NCBI RefSeq assembly: GCF_035918315.1
Contig: NZ_CP142146.1
Location: 1,798,001-1,862,000, forward strand
Length of the DNA: 64,000 bases
Direction: 5' to 3'
DNA from: Vagococcus jeotgali
GTDB taxonomy: Bacteria; Bacillota; Bacilli; Lactobacillales; Vagococcaceae
The notes below the pieces were generated by a model. That model did not search any database. It saw nothing but the letters and a program-made list of their open reading frames with translations, and was not told the origin of the DNA. Below, piece by piece: positions 51,546 through 61,381 of this stretch (position 1 is its first letter; every line of letters starts with the position of its first letter). Both the position numbers and the translations under genes were made by a program.

Positions 51546-51559
51546 ATATAGCGCTTTCA
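51546..51559 (-). promoter_or_regulatory. cre-like CcpA site before the GH3 operon
   Basis: On the minus strand TGAAAGCGCTATAT matches 11 of 14 positions of the ideal cre palindrome; the first half is perfect. It lies about 35-48 bp before the start codon of the anchored GH3 gene, overlapping a weak promoter (CATAAT box). Carbon catabolite repression of this glycosidase operon is plausible. Confidence 0.5.
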
Positions 51560-51590
51560 AAAAAACGATAACATTCTTGTTGATAAAATA

Positions 51591-51638
51591 AAAAATATTG
51601 CTTATTTCTTAACTAAAAAAACTAAGAAAAAGCAATAT
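51591..51638 (-). terminator. Terminator after the AraC/GH39 regulator
   Basis: A 17/16-base imperfect stem (51595-51611 with 51623-51638) followed on the minus strand by a T-rich run. It separates the regulator from the GH3 operon. Confidence 0.75.
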
Positions 51639-51645
51639 AACGTCT

Positions 51646-53892
51646 TTATTTTATTTTTTTCAAATCAATATACACCATCCCTAAGATAGGAATTTGAATA
51701 TTTAAATTTAAAATATCATTAGTACTAATGACTTCTACTTGTCTTTTAGGTCTAGATAATCCATTAATATAATCGATATCTTCTTGGGACAAGTTTACGT
51801 CGTTCATCCAGGTTATTGATTGTGCATGTTCCATTTTAGTATAAGGAGATAATTCTTTAACTGTTTTTTTATACTTACCAGTTAAAGATAGCAATTTAAT
51901 CTCTAGTAGCATGAAAGGTTGTTGTTTAATCATTTCGGTGGAAATAGTTTCCAGATTAGTAATTTTCTTTTCTGGGTAAATAGCCAGTAATCTATAATCT
52001 TCCCCTTGCCTTGTTAAAATAAAAAATTCTGTTTGGTATATTACTTCCTCATAAAGACTTGTCTTAAATTGATAAGCATACCACATATCATGATACACAC
52101 CCACCTCAGACATTAAAGCTAACTTTTGAGATAATTCTTTAGGAAAATAAGTATATAACGACGTCCCGTCAATACTTGTTGGTTGTAAAAAATGCGTCGA
52201 TAAATTATCTAATTTGATATTAAAAAACCACAACGTCTGATTAGCAGTAATCAAAGAAATTAGCGGCCGGTAATGCTCATCTTCTTCTAAATGAATAAAA
52301 TGATTCAAAGCCAGCTGTTGGAATAAAATATTTTTATTTTCTGCTATTTTTTCAAGATGCTCCATATGATGTAATCTTTTGAGAATATCAGCTAAATCGT
52401 AAGTTCTAACACGGGAGCGATCATCAATCACCATAACAGGTTGTTCAATTTCTTGATGGGTCACTGGTAATTCTGGCAAATGGATAATCACTTGGTACAT
52501 ATGACTCGTATCTTGAATCAACCTAACTAGAGGTAAACATAATTCTCCGCCATTGACATTTTCATAAAAACAGCGATATTCAATATACCATTGACTCGTA
52601 TCCATAAAACGTTGGCTAATTTGTTGGTTTAATGTATCAAATAAACGTATCCAAGCGATTTCTGGTAAGTCAAACATTTCTTGAAAATCATCAAAATCCT
52701 CAATCCCAATTTGAATGTACGGATACAATCCATTTGAGATCACTAAATTTAGTTCTGTATACAAGTGATAAAGTTGAATATCCCAACTATCTTTTCTATA
52801 AACAGCTTGTATTTTCCTAAGAGGATGAGTAATAGCAACATATTTCATACCTAAATCTTGCCTAATATTTGGCAACATATTTGATTTTGACATAATATCT
52901 AATTTGGCTATTCCTTCTAAGTAAAAATGCTCTGTATGCATTGATAATCCTGTATCAATCACTTCTGAAATCACTTCATAAGAATTACCTACTACATGGT
53001 TCACCGTATCTGCCTGAGTATATTTACTTATTAGTTGGTAAACTTCTTGCTCACTTAACTCAAAAGATAACTCCTCGTTTGAGTTATCTGTGTGAACAAT
53101 CCTATATTGTGCTGGAGTGACTTCATATTTTTCTTTAAAAGCATCTCTAAAAGCCCTTGTGCTAGGAAAACCGCTTTTTATAGCAATATCATCTAAGGAA
53201 TATGTTTGATGATATAATAATTCTAAACTATGAGTCAGTCTGACTTGTTTAATAAATTGCCCAACTGATAGACCAACTTCTTCTTTAAATATATGAGCCA
53301 AGTAAAATTTACTTATAAAAAAACGATCAGATAAATCATCTAAAGTTATTTTTTTTTCAAAATTCTTTAAAATATAATCTACTAATTCTGTGATTTTATC
53401 ACTTAGTTGAATGTGGGTTGTATCTTGAGTCCCTTTTATTTGAGGTAAATAGCGGTACAAATAACCTAGTAATTGATGGTGATACCCTAATAAAACCTCT
53501 TTAAAACCTTCTTCTTTTTTTATATACTCACTCATTGCTTGAGATAAGCAACTGGATATTTTTTCATATGCTTCTGTCATATAAACTAAAGATAAGGGAT
53601 GATTTAACTTGAATTGACCTTCTGCCCACAGGTGAGATGTCATTACCATGTTATCTGTCATATTAGGAACACTAACGATATCATTTTTATTAATGATATA
53701 AATATCTCCTTCACGAATACTAATCAATTTACCATTATGTAATAGTGACAAATTCCCAGATAAAACAAATAAAAACGATAATTTGCTGACTATCGTCATG
53801 CTTTCCACACCAATATGCCTGATATGAATCTCTAGTGGAATACTTTTATTTTCCAATACTATCCTTCCTTTATCATTTTCTATTCTAATCAT
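51646..53892 (-). CDS. AraC-family regulator with GH39-like sensor domain
   Basis: A 748-residue fusion. The N-terminal ~150 residues form a cupin-like AraC arm. The two helix-turn-helix motifs lie at about 165-265 (LDDLSDRFFISKFYLAHIFK and LDDIAIKSGFPSTRAFRDAFK). The remaining ~450 residues resemble a GH39 xylosidase-type TIM barrel (WYIEYRCFYEN, GLYPYIQIGIED), probably acting as a sugar-sensing domain. Such regulators control adjacent glycosidase genes; here the GH3 pair is directly downstream. Whether the GH39-like part is catalytic is unclear; I did not find a convincing pair of catalytic Glu residues. Confidence 0.82.
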   Translation of the reverse strand: MIRIENDKGRIVLENKSIPLEIHIRHIGVESMTIVSKLSFLFVLSGNLSLLHNGKLISIREGDIYIINKNDIVSVPNMTDNMVMTSHLWAEGQFKLNHPLSLVYMTEAYEKISSCLSQAMSEYIKKEEGFKEVLLGYHHQLLGYLYRYLPQIKGTQDTTHIQLSDKITELVDYILKNFEKKITLDDLSDRFFISKFYLAHIFKEEVGLSVGQFIKQVRLTHSLELLYHQTYSLDDIAIKSGFPSTRAFRDAFKEKYEVTPAQYRIVHTDNSNEELSFELSEQEVYQLISKYTQADTVNHVVGNSYEVISEVIDTGLSMHTEHFYLEGIAKLDIMSKSNMLPNIRQDLGMKYVAITHPLRKIQAVYRKDSWDIQLYHLYTELNLVISNGLYPYIQIGIEDFDDFQEMFDLPEIAWIRLFDTLNQQISQRFMDTSQWYIEYRCFYENVNGGELCLPLVRLIQDTSHMYQVIIHLPELPVTHQEIEQPVMVIDDRSRVRTYDLADILKRLHHMEHLEKIAENKNILFQQLALNHFIHLEEDEHYRPLISLITANQTLWFFNIKLDNLSTHFLQPTSIDGTSLYTYFPKELSQKLALMSEVGVYHDMWYAYQFKTSLYEEVIYQTEFFILTRQGEDYRLLAIYPEKKITNLETISTEMIKQQPFMLLEIKLLSLTGKYKKTVKELSPYTKMEHAQSITWMNDVNLSQEDIDYINGLSRPKRQVEVISTNDILNLNIQIPILGMVYIDLKKIK

Positions 53893-53963
53893 ACCACGAA
53901 TGTAAATATAGCGTATATAAAATCGCTACCTCCCTAAACCAACTTACTAGATGATAAGATAAT

Positions 53964-54014
53964 AAAAAACAGTCATCAAAGGAACACGTTCAATTCCTTA
54001 ATGACTGCTTTTTT
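53964..54014 (-). terminator. Terminator after the WxL-like gene
   Basis: An imperfect stem of about 19 bp (about 53966-53984 with 53994-54012), containing CAGTCAT/ATGACTG and GGAA/TTCC blocks, followed by T residues on the minus strand. Confidence 0.78.
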
Positions 54015-54027
54015 ATTTACTTTTGTA

Positions 54028-57000
54028 CTACGGACCTGTCACCATGGAGAATTTAATCACTCCTTTATAACTGGATTCCTTCGTACTTTGTTTATTAATT
54101 TCTAAGAATAATCCTTCTTTATTCTCTTTTGTTACTAATGGTAATTCGTAATAATTTTTATTAGTATGGTTTAGTAAGACATTACCTTCTTTATCAATTA
54201 TGATTTTTTCATTACCGATTCTAAAGTACATATTAGAATAAAGTCTTGCTTTTGATTCTGTAGAAAATAACCCGTCACTACTTGCTTGAAGGGACCAATC
54301 AACACTTGAGAAACCACTTGTTAAGACAATTGGCTTTTCGGCATGCTTCACTGGGTACTCTTCTTTTAAGTGTTGTGCATTATTTTCACCAAAGGAAATC
54401 GTTTTTGGTATCGACAAGTCTTCTAAAGGCTCGTAGTAATATGTCACAGTAAAATTATCACTTGGTATGACATTATCTGTCACCTTATCACCTATGACAT
54501 CATTTAAAATCGTCGTTTTACTACTTTCAAGTTGATAACTATCAAAGGTTTTCTCAGCTACTTCTCCACTAATAACGTTGCCTACTTCTACTTCTTTTCT
54601 TAAAGATTTAGCTTCTTTGTCTTCTTTTAAGTTTTCAAGAACCGGAATATTTGTTTCTTTTCCATCTCGGTCTAACCTATAATAATTCACTGTCATCCAG
54701 ACTTTATTGATTTTGTCATAAATGAAAGTTACGGTGTTATCAGTATAGAGAATTTTTTCTTTAGACAAGTCACTTGGCTCTGACTTACTGAAGGTGTAAC
54801 CTTTAATCTCTGGTGCTTTCGTTACTGGATAAGGTTTAGTGATAACACTTGAGACTTTTCTATCTAATCCACTAACTTCAATATCTTGATTTTTGTCATC
54901 TAGATACTTGTAGTTGATATTAGCTAGTAAGTTAATATCTGTCTTAGCTACAGTTGATACTGGTTTTAATTTATCAACAGATAAAGTTGCTGTCTGACTA
55001 TAATCTAAATACTTACCATTATCTCTATCTTTTAATATTTTCTCATCTACTTCTTTCGACACATCAAAGTCTAGAGAATAAACAAAACGATAGTGGTGAT
55101 TATATAAAGTAGCATTAGTCAGTGATTTAGATTTTACCTTATCTTTATCAAAAGTAAATAATTCAGTTTCATCTGTTCCAGCTTCATTATAAACTTTCCA
55201 ACTACCTGGTTTAAAGACATCATTATTTTTTTGCTCTGATAATGTCCACGTCATATCTTGATTTCGGTTATCAGTTGATTCAAAAGAAATATGTTGAACA
55301 AATTCATTGATCAGCTTGTCACGATTATCTTTAGTAATGTTTTTCACTGTTTGATTAACAGGCTGAGAATCGGGTATACCTACTTTAGGAATGGAACTTT
55401 GAGAATAATTCAATTGGATAGTATCATCCATATCACGTGGAATAACTGTGAAATCAAAGGTCTCTAAAGCATTATACGTTAATGTCGTCTCCACACCTTC
55501 TCCGCTACTTCCAGCTGTTGTATTTGTCCCAATTAAAGTTAAATTATCACCTTCCTCTAAATACTTGATAGTCGTCTGAGGACTTGTTCCCCTATGGTAA
55601 GAATAAATATTTTCAACTTGCTCACTAGGTAGAGCAACACGTTTATATTGATTTAACCCTGTTACTGTCCAGTAACCTGACACCTTAATCAGTTGATTGG
55701 CATCATTTAAAAACTCATAACTCACGGCCGTTTCAATAGGTTTTCCTTTTTTAGATTTCACACCTATGCTCATAAATCCTGTTTCATATCCAATAAAATT
55801 GCTAGTTAAATCCGTTACCTCTTCGTTTGATGTCATCGTTACTCTAACATGAACATTAGTTCCATCAGCATAGCCCACGTTTCGGTAAATCAAACTCCTA
55901 GATACCTTAGCTTCACCGCTAGAAAATCGATAGCGGCCACCTTCATGAGTTAACCCTTTCACATCACTTACACTGGTGTCTTGCATTTTCATCATCATAA
56001 ATGTATTTGTTTTAGGAATAATATTGGTTGTAGCATCTAGCCATTTGGAAAAGGTTCCCATTATTTTCAAACCATCTTCTTTTTCTTTCAAAGTTAAGGC
56101 TAGTGCCCCTTCATTGTAATCACGATTATGATCACCTATCGCAATACTATCCCCCCAAGTCACTTCTGTAGGGATTTTGACCATTCCTTTGTAAGTATTA
56201 CCTTTTGCTACAGCTGTTACATTAACCATAGTATTTCCATTACCTACTCGGTTTGTTAAGATACTGTTATCTTTTGCAATACCATCAATAGTGAATGACT
56301 CAGCAGTTACTCTTTCATCACCTTCAACAATATCAATTTGAGAAATTTTATTTTCTACATCTTTTTGAGTGATGGACTCACCCAATGACACACTTATTTT
56401 TTCCGTCACAGGGTCAAGAAGCGTTTGAGAAACAAAAACATTGTCTAAACCATACACACTGCCATAAGATCCAGCTTGCACTTTGAACCACAAGGTGACA
56501 TCATTTTTTTCAAAAGCCAATTTTTGTTTATCATTAGCCTGAACTTCCATTAAAAAATTACCACTGGCTGAATCAAACGTAACATTAGGACTATTTAACA
56601 TGGCGGTGAATGCCTGTTCTTGACCAGCTGATCCATTATTTTCCCCACTACCAGCATACATATTAATATGAAAATCTCCTGGATTAATGGCTCTAACCCC
56701 ACTGCTTTCAATCGCTCCTGGACCTAAAGTTACTGTCCCACCAATAAATATTTTCCGACTAAAATCTAACTGAGATTTGTCTATGTTCTGGATTAAAGAG
56801 ACACTATTATTTCTAGTTGAAACGACAATACCTGTAGGCTCTGTATATCTCCAATATAGATAGCTATACAGCGCTTTTCCTTTATAAGTCCCTGAACCAC
56901 CTGTTCCAAGTTCTTTTAACTCCCAATTGTATGAATCTCCTAAATTCCAATCTGTTGGTACATTTTTTCGTCCAGCACCACTCACATCCTTTTCCATAAA

Positions 57001-57111
57001 GAACGGATTTTTCACAATATTTCCATAAGCATTAGTTGCCTCAGCAGCATCGACTGAAACACCTACACCTATTATTAATAAAGAAACCAAACCAAATGTG
57101 TAACTTTTCAT
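54028..57111 (-). CDS. Secreted surface protein with MucBP-like repeats and WxL-type C-terminus
   Basis: A 1027-residue exported protein with a signal peptide (residues 1-22, cleaved near VDAAEA). The N-terminal part is a possible lectin-like or carbohydrate-binding domain (NIVKNPFF, NVPTDWNLGD). MucBP-like beta domains lie near 715-795 (INYKYLDDKNQDI) and 800-895 (VNYYRLDRDGK). The last ~95 residues carry WxL features: Trp939-Ser-Leu and the terminal YKGVIKFSMVTGP. WxL domains attach to peptidoglycan without covalent linkage. No LPXTG motif is present. The next gene upstream encodes an LPXTG protein, a common partner in WxL loci. Adhesion to mucin or polysaccharide is the likely role. Confidence 0.72.
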   Translation of the reverse strand: MKSYTFGLVSLLIIGVGVSVDAAEATNAYGNIVKNPFFMEKDVSGAGRKNVPTDWNLGDSYNWELKELGTGGSGTYKGKALYSYLYWRYTEPTGIVVSTRNNSVSLIQNIDKSQLDFSRKIFIGGTVTLGPGAIESSGVRAINPGDFHINMYAGSGENNGSAGQEQAFTAMLNSPNVTFDSASGNFLMEVQANDKQKLAFEKNDVTLWFKVQAGSYGSVYGLDNVFVSQTLLDPVTEKISVSLGESITQKDVENKISQIDIVEGDERVTAESFTIDGIAKDNSILTNRVGNGNTMVNVTAVAKGNTYKGMVKIPTEVTWGDSIAIGDHNRDYNEGALALTLKEKEDGLKIMGTFSKWLDATTNIIPKTNTFMMMKMQDTSVSDVKGLTHEGGRYRFSSGEAKVSRSLIYRNVGYADGTNVHVRVTMTSNEEVTDLTSNFIGYETGFMSIGVKSKKGKPIETAVSYEFLNDANQLIKVSGYWTVTGLNQYKRVALPSEQVENIYSYHRGTSPQTTIKYLEEGDNLTLIGTNTTAGSSGEGVETTLTYNALETFDFTVIPRDMDDTIQLNYSQSSIPKVGIPDSQPVNQTVKNITKDNRDKLINEFVQHISFESTDNRNQDMTWTLSEQKNNDVFKPGSWKVYNEAGTDETELFTFDKDKVKSKSLTNATLYNHHYRFVYSLDFDVSKEVDEKILKDRDNGKYLDYSQTATLSVDKLKPVSTVAKTDINLLANINYKYLDDKNQDIEVSGLDRKVSSVITKPYPVTKAPEIKGYTFSKSEPSDLSKEKILYTDNTVTFIYDKINKVWMTVNYYRLDRDGKETNIPVLENLKEDKEAKSLRKEVEVGNVISGEVAEKTFDSYQLESSKTTILNDVIGDKVTDNVIPSDNFTVTYYYEPLEDLSIPKTISFGENNAQHLKEEYPVKHAEKPIVLTSGFSSVDWSLQASSDGLFSTESKARLYSNMYFRIGNEKIIIDKEGNVLLNHTNKNYYELPLVTKENKEGLFLEINKQSTKESSYKGVIKFSMVTGP

Positions 57112-57325
57112 TCTCTTTCCTAATATAACTATACCCTTGTTTAAACATGTTCAAACGACTTCTATATCATCTGATTATATAGTATGTTTTATACAAAAAA
57201 AATAAACCGTTGTAAAAACAATGTTTAAATAACACTGAAACCTACCTAGTCTATATTGAATTATCTTTTTCTAAATTCAATTTTTACTTATCTATATGAA
57301 AAAATTAATACAAGCATAACAAGAC

Positions 57326-57370
57326 AAAAAAGTACTGAATCAAATGTTTAATTCGATCCAGTACTTTTTT
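57326..57370 (-). terminator. Terminator after the LPXTG gene
   Basis: A 20-base imperfect stem (57326-57345 with 57351-57370), including AAAAAAGTACTG/CAGTACTTTTTT and GAT/ATC blocks, with a T-run on the minus strand. Confidence 0.82.
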
Positions 57371-57382
57371 GAGTATCATGTC

Positions 57383-59026
57383 TTAATTTTCTTTACCTTT
57401 TTTATTCTTCATATAAATAGCAACAATCACACCAACAATAATTACCCCACCAATAACCAGGCTAGTATTCTTTACTGCTTCACCTGTTTGAGGTAATTTT
57501 TTTCCATCGGGTTTTTTATTATTTTGATTTGTACCTCCTGGTTTTTTATTATTTTGATTTGTACCTCCTGGTTTTTTATTATGTTGATTAGTTCCACCAG
57601 GCTTGTTACTACCTTTTCCTTTGCCCGATTCTTTGACCGTCACATAAGTCGGTTTAGACTGAAATTCAGGACGTTTCACATTCACTGCCACAGCTTCAAT
57701 TTCCTCTCCAGGAGCCAGAGCATCTGTCAAATTCAACTCCCACTGACCATCTGAATTAACTTCTGCTATACCCATATCAACAAATTTTTTCTCAGCTTTC
57801 ACTGAGTTAGGTTTCGTTTCAAAAACTGATTTTTTTAGTACAATTTTTGTATGAACTTGAGCTGTACCTCTTAGTACTTTATCACCAGCATAGGGTTGGA
57901 TAATACTTGGCGCTTTTGGTACCTCTATGTCACTTGGTTCACTACTTGTTGTGCTGGAATCTGTACTTGAATCACTACTTGTTGTGCCTCCTGTATTCCC
58001 ACTTGAATCTGTTGTTGTACTCCCCGTATTAACATCACTACTTGTTGTGCTGGAACCTGTATCAGGTCCTGGGTTTGGTTTTTCTGGTAGTGTTGGATTT
58101 TCACTCTGCTCTGGCATCTTTGGACGATTTGAGGCTTCAGCCTCAGTAATCGTAAATATTAAATCATCCCTCTTAATGTCAGCTAATTCAAACTCTACAT
58201 CAACTTTAACTTTTTCACCTGATTTATTTTTTCCATCAACTTGATAAGTAAAGTCTTTATTATTTAAATCCTTTACTTTAGCTATAAGGTGTTTTTTAGC
58301 ATCATGATTAATCGAAACAAATTCTGTGTTATCTTTGATAACATCAAAGAAACCATAATCTTTTGTTGATTTTTTCGTTGTCATGTCAAAATGTTCATAT
58401 CTACCTGTTTTACCATCAAACATGACATAGTTCATCAAATCATTATTATATTCAGTTAAATTATCTTCTCCGTCTGCACTAACTACTTTACTTGCTTTCC
58501 AAACGTCTTTAGATAAAATAAAGGCACCTTTTGGTTTGTCAGCAATAGTCGAACTACCAGCAGGAATATCTGTCACAGGAGTGGTAAAGTCTAATTTCTC
58601 TTCTGTGTAGGGCTTACTAACAACAAAAACATCACCTTGTTTACCATCTTCTTGTTTGCCTGTCGTTCGAAAAGTATAGACTGTCTTATCTAGTTCCACA
58701 ATGTCTGTGAGCTGTTGTTGACCATCAAAAACACGGTCATTTTTCACAGTATTTTCAGTCAAGAAAAACGTGCCTTCTTCTTTACTTTTTTTACCTTCTA
58801 ACTCAAAAAATTCATAATGATTAGTTTTTAGGTCATACTTAGCTCGCACCATTAAATTTTCGTTTTGTTTTATAACAGTTTTCCCTTTAGCATCAACAAC
58901 TGATACAACTTCCCAATTTGACTTACTCAACACGTCAGGGTCGATATCTTCTTTAGCATAACTTGTCAGTGATAGAGCGCAAATACCTAACAATAATGTT
59001 GTTGATATAACAATACTCTTTTTCAT
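57383..59026 (-). CDS. LPXTG-anchored surface protein with two DUF4822-like domains
   Basis: A 547-residue wall-anchored protein; the ATG at 59026 follows AAGGAGGAG, while the upstream TTG at 59047 has none. It has a signal peptide (1-24), two tandem DUF4822-like domains (about 35-150 and 165-285; SNWEVVSVVDAKGK and DVWKASKVVSADGE start them), a Ser/Thr/Gly-rich linker, an Ig-like domain near 365-465, three GGTNQNNKKP repeats, and a sorting signal: LPQTG (511-515), a hydrophobic helix and a basic tail. Sortase A would link it to the wall. Function unknown. DUF4822 proteins are typical of Enterococcus and relatives. Confidence 0.82.
   Translation of the reverse strand: MKKSIVISTTLLLGICALSLTSYAKEDIDPDVLSKSNWEVVSVVDAKGKTVIKQNENLMVRAKYDLKTNHYEFFELEGKKSKEEGTFFLTENTVKNDRVFDGQQQLTDIVELDKTVYTFRTTGKQEDGKQGDVFVVSKPYTEEKLDFTTPVTDIPAGSSTIADKPKGAFILSKDVWKASKVVSADGEDNLTEYNNDLMNYVMFDGKTGRYEHFDMTTKKSTKDYGFFDVIKDNTEFVSINHDAKKHLIAKVKDLNNKDFTYQVDGKNKSGEKVKVDVEFELADIKRDDLIFTITEAEASNRPKMPEQSENPTLPEKPNPGPDTGSSTTSSDVNTGSTTTDSSGNTGGTTSSDSSTDSSTTSSEPSDIEVPKAPSIIQPYAGDKVLRGTAQVHTKIVLKKSVFETKPNSVKAEKKFVDMGIAEVNSDGQWELNLTDALAPGEEIEAVAVNVKRPEFQSKPTYVTVKESGKGKGSNKPGGTNQHNKKPGGTNQNNKKPGGTNQNNKKPDGKKLPQTGEAVKNTSLVIGGVIIVGVIVAIYMKNKKGKEN
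57511..57600 (-). repeat. Three 30-bp tandem repeats in the LPXTG gene
   Basis: Units at 57511-57540 and 57541-57570 are identical; the third (57571-57600) differs in a few bases. Each encodes GGTNQ(N/H)NKKP near the wall anchor. The identical units could change number by slippage, altering stalk length. Confidence 0.9.
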
Positions 59027-59043
59027 TTGTATCTCCTCCTTTT

Positions 59044-59598
59044 TCAACTATCTTCCTCTTCAATACATTGAACTGAAAAGGGTACCTGTTTATCATAAAT
59101 TAGTGGTTGATTAAAACTTATTTCTTTTTGGGTTAGCCTATTCCAATAATCAATAACAGCACCTATACAAATACATATTGGTACAAGTTCCTCATCTTTT
59201 ACTTTAATTTGATACATATCGCCTTGATAGGTAGTACGTTTTGTCATCTTCATCACACGACCGTGAAAACTATGAATACTGTACCCTTGACGTTTAAAAT
59301 TAGCAGTTGCTAACCATTTTAGATTTCTAATGGCATAAAAACCTCGCCTAAGTGATACGACATGCTTTAAAGTACCCACTTTTTGGTCACCAATATATAA
59401 GTCAAACGTTGCTGGAGTTGCATAATCTACTTGAATCGCACTAGCTAGAACATCACCACTTAGATTATAAACTTTCACCGCATCACCCACACATCCCCAT
59501 TTACCGATTAATACAAAGGTTGCCCTTTGTTGATCGTCAGTTATAACAGCTCGAACGTTAGCAGATAATACATGTTCATTTATGTAATAAATCCCCAT
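59044..59598 (-). CDS. LURP-like hypothetical protein
   Basis: A 184-residue protein from ATG 59598, seven bases after GGGTG. I do not recognise it with confidence. Its repeated beta strands (FVLIGKWGCVGDAVKVYN, FDLYIGDQKVGTLKHV, YQIKVKDEELVPICICI) suggest a tubby-like LURP-one-related fold, similar in type but not in sequence to the protein at 27333. It lies 17 bp before the LPXTG gene and is probably cotranscribed, so it may be part of the surface locus. No signal peptide is present. Confidence 0.5.
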   Translation of the reverse strand: MGIYYINEHVLSANVRAVITDDQQRATFVLIGKWGCVGDAVKVYNLSGDVLASAIQVDYATPATFDLYIGDQKVGTLKHVVSLRRGFYAIRNLKWLATANFKRQGYSIHSFHGRVMKMTKRTTYQGDMYQIKVKDEELVPICICIGAVIDYWNRLTQKEISFNQPLIYDKQVPFSVQCIEEEDS

Positions 59599-59625
59599 CA
59601 ATCATCACCCTTTTTTAAAACAATA

Positions 59626-60495
59626 CTAAAGGTTCTCCTCAACCGCTCTTAAAATTGCTTTGCCGACACCATTTTCTACATTGGTTACTGTTTCATACTT
59701 AGCAATTTCCTTAACACCAGGCTCGGCATTTCCCATAGCAAAGCTCACACCAGCAATTTCTAACATAGAAACGTCATTATAATTATCTCCAATAGCTAAC
59801 ACATCTGAAAGATCAATCCTTTTTTCCTCAGCAATCCTAGCAACTGCATTACCTTTTTTAGCTTCAACATGATTGATTTCTAAATTATTTGGAAATGATG
59901 AGGTGATATATAAATCATCCAGTTTAGCTAGTTTTTCTGCTACAGGATTAAGTAAAGATGGACCTTGATCACTAAATGTAATGACCTTTAACATCTCAAT
60001 GTCATCATCAGCCATTAACTCTTGATAATCTTTTACATACTCTACAGGTAGCATATCAATATGAGTTGATGCCATAGCGATTGCCATTTTAAACGTTAAA
60101 TGTGGAATATTTTCAGCTAGCATTGTCGCAAAATTTTCTATTCTTTGTGGTTGACTATTTGAGAAGACACCTTGTGACGTCATCAGCTCAAAATACAAGT
60201 TATTCTCTTCTAAAATAGTCATCACTTCTTGGACTGTATGTTTATCTATAGCAGCTGTATGTACAACGTTATCATCAGCATCAAAGACTTGTGCTCCGTT
60301 TCCTGTAATCATACCACAATGAATACCTGCTTCATTTAAAACAGGTCTAGCCTCAGAATGAGATCTTCCTGTTGCCACCATAAATTCTATACCTTTATTT
60401 TGTGCTTTTTTAACGACTTCTTTATTAAATTCTGAAATGCTGAGATGAGATGATAACAAGGTGCCATCCATATCAGATGCAATCAATTTAATCAT
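59626..60495 (-). CDS. Cof-type HAD sugar/nucleotide phosphatase
   Basis: A 289-residue HAD IIB hydrolase with motif I DMDGTLLSS (Asp8, Asp10), motif II ATGRS, a Lys in motif III (KGNAVARIAE) and motif IV GDNYNDVSMLE. Cof-type enzymes dephosphorylate sugar phosphates, flavin or pyridoxal phosphates. GGAGGAG precedes the ATG. The substrate is unknown. Confidence 0.9.
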   Translation of the reverse strand: MIKLIASDMDGTLLSSHLSISEFNKEVVKKAQNKGIEFMVATGRSHSEARPVLNEAGIHCGMITGNGAQVFDADDNVVHTAAIDKHTVQEVMTILEENNLYFELMTSQGVFSNSQPQRIENFATMLAENIPHLTFKMAIAMASTHIDMLPVEYVKDYQELMADDDIEMLKVITFSDQGPSLLNPVAEKLAKLDDLYITSSFPNNLEINHVEAKKGNAVARIAEEKRIDLSDVLAIGDNYNDVSMLEIAGVSFAMGNAEPGVKEIAKYETVTNVENGVGKAILRAVEENL

Positions 60496-60607
60496 ACAAC
60501 TCCTCCTCCAATTGTTTTATCTATGTATTTAGTGTACCATTTTTCAAAAGAGATTGATATTTAAAAACAAATTCACATATGATAAAGTAAAATTTGAGGT
60601 GATTTTA

Positions 60608-61300
60608 TTGTTTGATATGATAAATAAAAATTGGCAAGAACCATTACAAGAAGAAATAAAGAAACCCTACATTGAAAGTTTAACTAATTTTTTGATAACT
60701 GAATATGCTACTAAGACAATTTACCCAAAACAAACTGATATTTTTAACGCTCTAAATGAGACACCGTATGAAGATGTTAAAGTTGTTATTTTAGGACAGG
60801 ACCCTTATCACGGACCACATCAAGCTCATGGTTTAAGTTTTTCTGTACTACCAGGTACAAAAATACCACCATCTTTAGTAAATATTTTCAAAGAAATGCA
60901 GAGAGATTTAGATATTGATATGCCATCAACAGGTTGTCTCATCCCTTGGGCTAAGCAAGGTGTCCTTCTATTAAATACTGTGTTAACTGTTGAAGCAGGT
61001 AAGGCTCATTCTCATAAAAATCAAGGTTGGGAAACATTTACCGATAGTATTATCAGGAAAGTAAATCAAAAAGAAGACCCTGTCGTGTTTATTTTATGGG
61101 GAAAACCGGCTCAGCAAAAAAAACAGATGATTGATCAAGGAAAACACCTAGTTATTGAAGGACCCCATCCAAGCCCCTTATCAGCCTATCGTGGTTTTTT
61201 TGACTCAAAACCTTTTTCAAGAACAAATGACTATTTAACAAGTAAGGGGCTAACTCCAATTAATTGGAATCTACCACAAACTCAGATGAGCCTGATGTAG
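60608..61300 (+). CDS. ung: Uracil-DNA glycosylase
   Basis: Ung removes uracil from DNA as the first step of base-excision repair. I place the start at the TTG at 60608, six bases after GAGGTG, giving 230 residues (family length); the frame to 60554 lacks a site. The water-activating loop GQDPYHGPHQAHGLSF and the Leu/His loop EGPHPSPLSAYRGF are both complete. It is followed by pta. Confidence 0.95.
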   Translation: MFDMINKNWQEPLQEEIKKPYIESLTNFLITEYATKTIYPKQTDIFNALNETPYEDVKVVILGQDPYHGPHQAHGLSFSVLPGTKIPPSLVNIFKEMQRDLDIDMPSTGCLIPWAKQGVLLLNTVLTVEAGKAHSHKNQGWETFTDSIIRKVNQKEDPVVFILWGKPAQQKKQMIDQGKHLVIEGPHPSPLSAYRGFFDSKPFSRTNDYLTSKGLTPINWNLPQTQMSLM

Positions 61301-61381
61301 TCTAAGTTTGTCTACTAGTCACGTGAGTATAACTCATGGTATGATAGTATATGTAAAAAACAAGATATTGGAGGAGTTTTT

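Noticed and set aside
57511-57600. CRISPR-like repeat array
   Set aside because: The repeats are contiguous, in frame and encode a Gly/Asn/Lys/Pro stalk; there are no spacers and no cas genes in the window.
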